A stretch of 64,000 nucleotides of DNA from the NCBI RefSeq assembly GCF_013318015.2, contig NZ_CP115842.1, positions 62,001 through 126,000 on the forward strand. Reading direction: 5' to 3'. A model generated the notes under the pieces. That model did not search any database and had not been told where the DNA came from. It saw only the letters and a list, made by a program, of their open reading frames with translations. This document shows positions 20,068 to 27,169 of this stretch, in pieces. The translations under genes and the position numbers were made by a program. The stretch comes from Agrobacterium tumefaciens. Its GTDB lineage: Bacteria; Pseudomonadota; Alphaproteobacteria; Rhizobiales; Rhizobiaceae. Each line of letters starts with the position of its first letter. The first letter of the stretch is position 1.

Positions 20068-21390
20068 TCAGGCATGGGGAAGAAGGGTGGCGCCTTCCTT
20101 GCGGGTTGCATGGTTTTCCTGCATGCGAAAATAACGAAGGCGCAGACCGGGCGCGAAGGACATCAGCAACGGCGCCCTGTGCAGTGGTTCAATTTTCAGG
20201 GAGAGGTCCTTGTCCGGCACGCCCAGCGCCCATTCTGACAAGACGCCGCCAAGCATGGAGCCGGTTGGCACGCCGCGGCCAGAAAGTCCCGTACAGGCAA
20301 CGATGCCGGGCGCCAGATCATAGAGCCTCGGGACAGTGCGCATCTGCATGTCCAGTTCGCCGAACCAGAAATATTCCCAACGGATTTCCTCGCTGATCTG
20401 CGGATGAAGGAATTTCAGCCGGTCTGTGAGAACCTGCCGGGTATAGTCAGGGTCGGCGCCACGCTGGCCCATGGGGAACATGGAGGCAACAATGCGACCT
20501 TCACGGTTGTATTTGTAGACATAGATATCGCCGCGCCCATCATGCATGGTCGTATTGTGGGGCAGGACTTTTGCGCGCGTTTCCGGATCGAGCGGCTGGG
20601 TGGCCGCGAGAAATACTTTCTTGATGCGGAAGCTTTTATCGAGGTTTTTCCAGCCACCGACGGTGTAAGCGCCGGTCGCGAAGATCACCTTTTCAGCCAG
20701 CACAGCGCCCCGGGGCGTTCGCACGGACCATTTCCCGGCCTCTGGCTGGACATCCTCGACCGGGGACGCGGTAAACACCTGCCCGCCCTCTGCGATAACG
20801 GCGCGTGCAAGGCCACGTGCGTATGAAAGCGGGTTCAAATGACCGCCCTCCTCGTGATACCAGGCGCCATAAAAACGAGGGCTGCCTGTCAACGCTTCGA
20901 CCTCGTCCCTGCCAATGACCCGGCAGCGCGCGCCAGCGCCGGCATATGCATCAGACTTCATCTGCAGCGTGGACATGGCGCCGGGACGCAATGCGCCCAT
21001 AACATAACCATTCTGGACCCATTCGCAGTCGATTCCGTAGGTCGAGATCATCTCGACGACGCGATCATTGGCCCGCGTCTGGCGGTGAATAAGGCGCTCC
21101 GCCCAGGGCTCGCCCAGAATTTTCCCGAGCGACGGCAGGCTGTAATAGCTGAAGGTCGGGGTGCAGTGGCCGGCATTGCGTCCCGAACCGCCAAAACCTG
21201 CCTCTTGCGCTTCGACCAAAGCAACCTTGACGCCCCTGCGCGCCAGCTCCAGCGCCGTCGTCAGTCCGGTATATCCCGCGCCCACGACACAGACGTCCAC
21301 ATCGACACGGCCTTCAAGCCTCGCGGTTTTCGGCGCGGGCGCTGCGGTTGCAAACCACAAGGTTTGGTCAAAAGGTGAAAATTTTCCCAA
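20068..21390 (-). CDS. FAD-dependent oxidoreductase, DAO family (copy 3), TTG start
   Basis: 440-residue flavoenzyme of the PuuB/OrdL type. The Rossmann motif is VCVVGAGYTGLTTALELARRG, followed by the flavin-contact GFGGSGRNAGHC, and GLSGRGVPTGSMLGG lies near the C-terminus. The frame is open to an upstream ATG at 21477, but the extra residues look non-coding. A TTG at 21390 sits seven bases behind a strong GAGGAG ribosome site and gives the family-typical N-terminus SPFDQTLWFATA. It is paralogous to the two flavoenzymes of the neighbouring operon and is expressed with the SDR gene. Confidence 0.85.
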   Translation of the reverse strand: MGKFSPFDQTLWFATAAPAPKTARLEGRVDVDVCVVGAGYTGLTTALELARRGVKVALVEAQEAGFGGSGRNAGHCTPTFSYYSLPSLGKILGEPWAERLIHRQTRANDRVVEMISTYGIDCEWVQNGYVMGALRPGAMSTLQMKSDAYAGAGARCRVIGRDEVEALTGSPRFYGAWYHEEGGHLNPLSYARGLARAVIAEGGQVFTASPVEDVQPEAGKWSVRTPRGAVLAEKVIFATGAYTVGGWKNLDKSFRIKKVFLAATQPLDPETRAKVLPHNTTMHDGRGDIYVYKYNREGRIVASMFPMGQRGADPDYTRQVLTDRLKFLHPQISEEIRWEYFWFGELDMQMRTVPRLYDLAPGIVACTGLSGRGVPTGSMLGGVLSEWALGVPDKDLSLKIEPLHRAPLLMSFAPGLRLRYFRMQENHATRKEGATLLPHA

Positions 21391-21755
21391 ATTCGTTCTC
21401 CTCAAGGCACACGAAAGTAATCCGGGAACGGCACAGTTCCGGGAAAAGATGTCTCGACATGGATTACAGATGAGCACTGCTGATTTTCTATGCGTGCCAG
21501 ATTTTACAGCAAATCGTCAATCGCGATCTCACATTACGACCGCCACGGCGATGTTTTTTCATATAGTGATTTTTTGCCGTGAGACGAGCGGCAAGCATAA
21601 ATCGCCAGATTGCCGAGACAACACCGGCCACTGCCGGACACATTGAGGTCGGAGCCGATTATTTAACCGCCAACTCGAGACTGCCCAGGGCTTGACTCGC
21701 GGAAAATCAAAAGATATGTCACTTTCCATTCTAATATATCAGTTAGGCATTTGAT
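21391..21755. promoter_or_regulatory. Divergent promoter region between oxidoreductase and GntR/alginate operons
   Basis: 365 bases without a supported gene. The left part carries TCTCACATTA (21527-21536), matching the motif next to the IclR gene. The right part, nearest the GntR gene, is AT-rich and carries GATATGTC repeats (listed separately). Confidence 0.5.
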
Positions 21756-21760
21756 ATGTC
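21713..21760. promoter_or_regulatory. GATATGTC direct repeats at the GntR/alginate operon start
   Basis: Two exact GATATGTC copies at 21713-21720 and 21753-21760 are spaced 40 bases start to start. ATATATC lies between them at 21734-21740. The second copy spans the GntR start codon. This arrangement fits an autoregulatory operator for the GntR protein, since the whole alginate operon would be read from here. Confidence 0.35.
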
Positions 21761-22544
21761 TGTTACCCTTGAATTCCCATCGTTACCGCTGTCCGAACTC
21801 GTCACCCCGCAAGACCTGCCGGCTGACGGAAACATGACCAACAGGATCCATGCCTTACTTCGCAAACTGATTGTCGAGGTGAAGCTGCTCCCAGGGCGGG
21901 CGCTGTCGGAAAAGGAGATCGCGACACTGCTGCATGTCAGCAAAACTCCGGTCCGCGAGGCAATCATTCGCCTTTCCGAAGAAGGTTTCGTGACTGTCGT
22001 GCCGCAAGGTGGCACCTACATCTCGCCGATCGACGTTCAGCGGTACATGGAGGCCTGTTTCATTCGATTCAAGCTGGAAGAAGGCGCTGTGATCGAGGCA
22101 ACCAAGCGGCATTCGCTGGAAGACATCGCACGGCTGAAAACCTGTCTGTCGCAGCAGCGCACTGCCGCCGCGGATGAGGAATTCACTAACTTTTTCCTGC
22201 TCGACGAGGAATTCCACCGCACGATCTTTTCAGCAGCTCGCCTTCCTGGAGCCTGGAGCGTCGTAAATCAGGCGAAAGGCGAAATGGACCGAATGCGACA
22301 CCTGAAGCGCGTTTTTGCAGTCCGTCGCACCGAGAAGGTTATCGAAGAGCACGAAGCAATCGTGAACTCAATCGAATCCGGCGATGTCGAAGCCGCAAGA
22401 GAGGCCGTACAGCGCCACCTCGGATCACTCGAAACCAAAATCGCAGAACTCTCCAAGAACCCGAAGATCTGGACCTTCATCGAGCAGGTCAACACGCGCG
22501 TCACGAGGAAGCGCGCTTCACGGGGGCAGAAGACGCCTGACTGA
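21756..22544 (+). CDS. GntR-family regulator, FCD subfamily (alginate operon)
   Basis: 262-residue regulator. The winged HTH contains LSEKEIATLLHVSKTPVREAIIRL (about residues 48-72), and an all-helical FCD ligand-binding domain fills the C-terminal half. ATG at 21756 is used. ATG at 21834 would remove a 26-residue N-terminal extension and is also possible. It stands 30 bases upstream of the importer ATPase and so is the first gene of the alginate operon. It likely responds to an alginate breakdown product. Confidence 0.85.
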   Translation: MSVTLEFPSLPLSELVTPQDLPADGNMTNRIHALLRKLIVEVKLLPGRALSEKEIATLLHVSKTPVREAIIRLSEEGFVTVVPQGGTYISPIDVQRYMEACFIRFKLEEGAVIEATKRHSLEDIARLKTCLSQQRTAAADEEFTNFFLLDEEFHRTIFSAARLPGAWSVVNQAKGEMDRMRHLKRVFAVRRTEKVIEEHEAIVNSIESGDVEAAREAVQRHLGSLETKIAELSKNPKIWTFIEQVNTRVTRKRASRGQKTPD

Positions 22545-22574
22545 ACATTCAAGGCTTTTGAGGAGGGGCCTTTC

Positions 22575-23690
22575 ATGTCCGCAGTTCAAATCAACGACGT
22601 CGTCAAGCGCTATGGTGCCCTTGAAGTCGTCCACGGTATCAATCTTTCCATACAGCCGCAGGAATTCGTTGTCCTCGTAGGTCCTTCGGGATGCGGAAAG
22701 TCCACCACGCTGCGCATGCTCGCCGGGCTGGAAGACATTTCGGACGGCACCGTTTCAATGGACGGCCGAGTGGTCAACAAGATCGCGCCCAAAGACCGCG
22801 ATGTCGCGATGGTGTTTCAGAACTACGCGCTTTATCCGCATCTGAGCGTGGCCGATAACATCGCTTTTGGCCTGCGAGTGAGGGGCGAAAAGCGAGCGGT
22901 TATCGACAAGGCGGTGGCAGAAGCTGCACAGATCCTCGGGCTCACCGAATATCTGGGCCGCAAGCCGGCGGATCTTTCCGGTGGCCAGCGCCAACGCGTC
23001 GCCATGGGTCGTGCCATCGTGCGCAGGCCGAAAATCTTCCTGTTCGACGAACCTCTCTCGAACCTCGACGCAAAGCTGCGCACCCACATGCGGGCCGAGA
23101 TTAAATTGCTGCACAAGCGGATGAACGCCACCAGCATCTACGTGACGCACGATCAGGTCGAGGCAATGACACTTGCGGACCGCATCGTCATCATGAATGG
23201 CGGCCATATCGAGCAGGTCGGTTCGCCGATGGAGGTTTTCCTCGAACCGGCCAACACGTTCGTCGCAAGTTTTATCGGCTCACCGCCCATGAACCTTCTG
23301 TCCGGGACGATTGAAAAGCAGGATGGCACCGTAAAGGTCAAAATCACAGGTAGTGCCGGACAACGCTTCAGCGTCCCGGAAGCATTTGCGAAAAATGTGA
23401 CGGAAGGGCAGCAGGTCAAACTCGGCCTGCGACCCGAAATCATGTCGGTAGAGACCGAAGACAGTCGTGAAAACCTCAATTGCAGCATCGACCTCGTGGA
23501 GCCCTTGGGCGCGGAGGCTCTGCTCCACGGCAGGGCTGATGGCCAGCCATTTATTGCCAAGGCGGAAACACTTTACGGCGATCATACTCTCAACGGCGTC
23601 ACACGACTTGGCATCGATACCACACGCATCCATGTCTTCGATGCGGCAACCGGAAGGTCGCTGAAAACCCCAAGCGGGGCGCGACCATGA
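22575..23690 (+). CDS. Alginate-type carbohydrate ABC transporter ATP-binding protein (AlgS/UgpC family)
   Basis: 371-residue ATPase of the CUT1/MalK type. It has Walker A GPSGCGKST, Q-loop MVFQNYALYPH, signature LSGGQRQRV, Walker B IFLFDEPLSNLD, and a C-terminal OB-fold (TOBE) regulatory region from about residue 240. It has a strong GAGGAGG ribosome site. Its length is close to Sphingomonas AlgS (363 as I recall). It is followed by two permeases, a binding protein and an alginate lyase, so it probably powers alginate oligosaccharide uptake. Confidence 0.9.
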   Translation: MSAVQINDVVKRYGALEVVHGINLSIQPQEFVVLVGPSGCGKSTTLRMLAGLEDISDGTVSMDGRVVNKIAPKDRDVAMVFQNYALYPHLSVADNIAFGLRVRGEKRAVIDKAVAEAAQILGLTEYLGRKPADLSGGQRQRVAMGRAIVRRPKIFLFDEPLSNLDAKLRTHMRAEIKLLHKRMNATSIYVTHDQVEAMTLADRIVIMNGGHIEQVGSPMEVFLEPANTFVASFIGSPPMNLLSGTIEKQDGTVKVKITGSAGQRFSVPEAFAKNVTEGQQVKLGLRPEIMSVETEDSRENLNCSIDLVEPLGAEALLHGRADGQPFIAKAETLYGDHTLNGVTRLGIDTTRIHVFDAATGRSLKTPSGARP

Positions 23691-24616
23691 AAAAGGGTTT
23701 TCAGGAACGCCTTCACGATCTCCAGGAAGATGTTCGCCGCGACTGGCAGCTCTACCTACTTCTCGCTCCGATGATTATCTGGTTCGCCGTCTTTCTCTAT
23801 AAGCCCATGTACGGGCTGGTCATCGCGTTTCAGGACTTCTCGATTTTTCGCGGCATTGCAAAGAGCCCGTGGGTCGGTTTTGAAAACTTCGCGGAGCTCT
23901 TTCACAATGACATGTTCATCCGCGCCTTCTGGAACACCCTAAAAATCAGCGCTCTCGGCCTGATCTTCGCGTTTCCGGTCCCGATCATCCTGGCCTTGAT
24001 GTTCAACGAGGTTCAAAACAGCGTTGCCCGAAGCTGGGCCCAGACGATCGTTTACCTGCCGCATTTCATTTCGGTGGTGATCGTGGCCGGCATCGTCATC
24101 AACTTCCTGTCGCCGTCGATAGGCATCGTCAATCTTCTGCTGAAAGGCCTTGGATTCGAGCCGATATACTTCCTGACCCAGCCGGAATGGTTTCGTCCGA
24201 TTTATATCGGCTCGTCGGTCTGGAAGGAAGCGGGCTTCGAATCCATCGTCTATCTCGCCGCCATCGCTGGCGTGAGCCCGACGCTTTATGAATCTGCCCG
24301 TGTGGACGGGGCATCGCGCTGGCAGATGATGTGGCGGATCACCCTGCCCTGCATCCTGCCGACAATCGTGATCATGCTGATCATCCGCATCGGCAATCTG
24401 GTCGAGGTCGGGTTCGAATATATCATTCTGCTCTATCGGCCATCCACCTATGAGACGGCAGATGTCGTTTCCACCTTCATTTACCGCACCGGCTTGCAGG
24501 GTACCCAATACGATCTCGCGACGGCCGCCGGACTGTTCAATGCGGTTATCGCTTTCGTCCTCGTCTATTCGGCAAATCGCATCAGCCGAAAAGTCTCGTC
24601 GACATCGCTTTGGTGA
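23687..24616 (+). CDS. Carbohydrate ABC transporter permease (AlgM1/LplB type)
   Basis: 309-residue inner-membrane permease with a cytoplasmic N-terminus of about 25 residues and six hydrophobic segments starting LYLLLAPMIIWFAVFLY. The EAA loop is ESARVDGASRWQMMWRITLP. ATGA overlap with the ATPase gene. Belongs to the LplB/AlgM1 branch of CUT1 permeases, which handle polyuronide oligosaccharides. Confidence 0.9.
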   Translation: MKKGFQERLHDLQEDVRRDWQLYLLLAPMIIWFAVFLYKPMYGLVIAFQDFSIFRGIAKSPWVGFENFAELFHNDMFIRAFWNTLKISALGLIFAFPVPIILALMFNEVQNSVARSWAQTIVYLPHFISVVIVAGIVINFLSPSIGIVNLLLKGLGFEPIYFLTQPEWFRPIYIGSSVWKEAGFESIVYLAAIAGVSPTLYESARVDGASRWQMMWRITLPCILPTIVIMLIIRIGNLVEVGFEYIILLYRPSTYETADVVSTFIYRTGLQGTQYDLATAAGLFNAVIAFVLVYSANRISRKVSSTSLW

Positions 24617-24627
24617 GGAGCTGAAAG

Positions 24628-25509
24628 ATGGCAAACTTCAATCTTTATTCCCGCGGCGACAGGATTTTTGGCTGGGCAAATGCCATTCTTCTGGGTCTGT
24701 TCGTTCTGTCGACGCTTTATCCCTTCATCTATGTGCTTTCGGTCTCGCTATCTTCGGGGGCCGCCGTCACGGCTGGCCGTGTCACGCTATGGCCGGTTGA
24801 TGTGACCCTTGCCGCTTACGACAGGGTATTGTCCGACAGGATGTTCTGGGTCGCCTATGGCAACACGTTCATCTACACCTTCGGCGGCACGCTGATGAGC
24901 CTGCTGATCATGATCCCCGGAGCCTACGCCCTTTCGCGCAAACGCCTGCGCGGCCGCACTTTCTTCAACATCGCCATCGCTTTTACGCTGTGGTTCAACG
25001 CCGGCATGATCCCTTTCTTTCTGAACATGCGTGATCTTGGACTTCTCGACAGCCGCTTCGGCATCATCCTCGGATTTGCGGCAAACGCCTTCAACGTCAT
25101 TCTGCTGCGCAACTTCTTCGAAGCGGTGCCAAAGTCCTTCGAAGAAGCCGCCAAAATGGACGGTGCAAGCGAGTTGCAGCTGCTGTGGAAGGTGTTCATT
25201 CCGCTTTCCAAGCCCGCAATCGTCACCGTTGCGCTGTTCTGCATCGTTTCGCGGTGGAACGGTTACTTCTGGGCGATGGTCTTGCTGCGCGGCGAGGAGA
25301 AGATCCCGCTTCAGGTCTATCTGAAGCGCGTGATCGTCGATCTTAACTCGAATGACGAATTCGCATCGAGCCTTCTCACCGCCCACTATTCGTTCGAGAC
25401 GGTAACATCCGCGATCATGATCGCTTCCATCATTCCCGTCCTCATCATTTACCCCTACGCGCAGAAGTATTTCACCAAAGGAATTCTGCTGGGCGGAGTC
25501 AAAGAGTAG
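24628..25509 (+). CDS. Carbohydrate ABC transporter permease (AlgM2/YtcP type)
   Basis: 293-residue permease, the same length that I recall for Sphingomonas AlgM2. The EAA loop is EEAAKMDGASELQLLWKVFIP. A ribosome site GAGGAG lies upstream of ATG. It forms the channel with the preceding AlgM1-like subunit. Confidence 0.9.
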   Translation: MANFNLYSRGDRIFGWANAILLGLFVLSTLYPFIYVLSVSLSSGAAVTAGRVTLWPVDVTLAAYDRVLSDRMFWVAYGNTFIYTFGGTLMSLLIMIPGAYALSRKRLRGRTFFNIAIAFTLWFNAGMIPFFLNMRDLGLLDSRFGIILGFAANAFNVILLRNFFEAVPKSFEEAAKMDGASELQLLWKVFIPLSKPAIVTVALFCIVSRWNGYFWAMVLLRGEEKIPLQVYLKRVIVDLNSNDEFASSLLTAHYSFETVTSAIMIASIIPVLIIYPYAQKYFTKGILLGGVKE

Positions 25510-25530
25510 CAGCACAAGGGAGGAGAACCT

Positions 25531-27099
25531 GTGAGAGCACTACGAAAAGGCACGCCCCTACTGGCGTTGATGACAGCCGCAACCCTGGCCTTGCCGGCAT
25601 CGGCGCAGGATTCAGGGAAAATTTCCAAGGATCCGCTGGAGCTTACGATCCACTTCCACTTCCGGGACAAATACGTCTACTCGGAAAAATGGCCGGTGGA
25701 GCAAAAGGCCGCCGAGATCACCAACATTCATGTCCGCAACGTGGCGTCGCTGGCGACCACCAGCAGCCGCGATGCATTCAACCTTCTGATTGCCTCGGGC
25801 AACCTTCCCGACATCGTCGGCGGCGACGCCACGGGCGGGCTGAAGGAAGACTTCATTCGCTACGGGTTGGAGGGCGCATTCATTCCACTCGATGACCTGA
25901 TCGAGGAAAACGCCCCCAACCTCAAGGCATTCTTCGACAGCCACAAGGAAATCCGCAACGCCATCTCCGGACCGGACGGCAAGCTCTATTTCATCCCTTA
26001 CGTCCCTGATGGCAAGTTCTCGCGCGGTTGGTTCATCCGCCAGGATTGGCTCGACAAGCTTGGGCTGAAGCAGCCGGAAACACCGGAAGAGGTCTACGAA
26101 GTTCTGAAAGCCTTCCGTGACAAGGACCCGAACGGCAACGGTCTCAAGGATGAAGTTCCCTACTTTGCCCGTGAGGAAATCGATGCGGTCCGCCTTATCA
26201 ATCTGTGGGATGCGCGCGTGTCCGGATCCGAGCGTTATGGCGACTTTGCCGTTTATGACGGACAACTTCGTCATCCCTGGGCGGAGGAAAACTACAAGAC
26301 CGGGATTTCCAACGTGGCCAAATGGTACAAGGAAGGCCTGATCGACAAGGAGATTTTCACCCGCGGTGCTCGCTCGCGTGAATATCTGCTGGGCAACAAT
26401 CTCGGCGGCATGACGCATGACTGGTTCGCCAGTACCTCGACCTACAACGACGCCCTGTCGCCAAAGATCAACGGTTTCGCGCTAAAGCCGATGCTGCCGC
26501 CAAAGACGGTCTCGGGCCAACGGTTTGAGGATTCCCGTCGGCTGCGTGTCCAGCCCGTCGGCTGGGCTATTTCGGCGACCAACGAACACCCGGTCGAAAC
26601 AATCAAGTATTTCGATTTCTGGTTCTCTCAACAGGGGCGCATCCTGTCGAATTTCGGCGTCGAAGGCCTGACCTACGAGATGGTCGATGGCAAGCCGCAA
26701 TTCAAGAAGGAAATCCTCGACAACAAGGACCCGGTGAATGCCCAGTTGTGGGCGGTCGGTGCGGCGATCCCGCGCGGATACTGGATGGACTACGAATATG
26801 AGCGCCAGTGGACAAACAAGATCGCGCTTGAAGGCATCGATATGTACGACAAGTGCAACTGCCTCAAGGATGAGTTCATGGGCGTTTCCCTGAACGCAGA
26901 GGAAAAGGCGACATTCGACCGCTACTGGCCAAGCATCCTCACCTACATGACCGAGATGCAGCAGACCTGGATACTGGGTGCCCAGGACGTCGATGCCGGC
27001 TGGGATGCCTACAAGAAGCGCCTCACGGCACTCGGTTACGACGAGGTCATCAAGATGATGCAATCGGCCTATGACCGCCAGTACAAGGCCGCGCAATAA
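25531..27099 (+). CDS. Extracellular solute-binding protein, AlgQ/LipO-like (alginate oligosaccharide)
   Basis: 522-residue periplasmic binding protein with a cleavable signal (PLLALMTAATLALPASA, then QD). It is not a lipoprotein. Size fits the unusually large alginate-binding AlgQ1/AlgQ2 class. A segment DPNGNGLKDEVP resembles the calcium-binding loop (DxNxNGxxDE) known in AlgQ proteins. GTG start at 25531 with GGAGGAG immediately upstream. It is followed by a strong hairpin before the lyase gene. Confidence 0.88.
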   Translation: MRALRKGTPLLALMTAATLALPASAQDSGKISKDPLELTIHFHFRDKYVYSEKWPVEQKAAEITNIHVRNVASLATTSSRDAFNLLIASGNLPDIVGGDATGGLKEDFIRYGLEGAFIPLDDLIEENAPNLKAFFDSHKEIRNAISGPDGKLYFIPYVPDGKFSRGWFIRQDWLDKLGLKQPETPEEVYEVLKAFRDKDPNGNGLKDEVPYFAREEIDAVRLINLWDARVSGSERYGDFAVYDGQLRHPWAEENYKTGISNVAKWYKEGLIDKEIFTRGARSREYLLGNNLGGMTHDWFASTSTYNDALSPKINGFALKPMLPPKTVSGQRFEDSRRLRVQPVGWAISATNEHPVETIKYFDFWFSQQGRILSNFGVEGLTYEMVDGKPQFKKEILDNKDPVNAQLWAVGAAIPRGYWMDYEYERQWTNKIALEGIDMYDKCNCLKDEFMGVSLNAEEKATFDRYWPSILTYMTEMQQTWILGAQDVDAGWDAYKKRLTALGYDEVIKMMQSAYDRQYKAAQ

Positions 27100-27111
27100 A
27101 CCTTCGACCGT

Positions 27112-27145
27112 GATGGCGGCTTTGTCGCCGCCATCCTTTCCTTCC
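27112..27145 (+). terminator. Hairpin after the alginate-binding protein gene
   Basis: A perfect 9-bp stem, GATGGCGGC pairing with GCCGCCATC with a 6-base loop (27112-27135), is followed by a T-rich stretch that is not a pure T-run. It is likely a partial terminator or mRNA-stabilising element giving higher binding-protein output than the downstream enzymes. Confidence 0.55.
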
Positions 27146-27169
27146 TGTTTTCATAGGAGTTAGAGCGCA

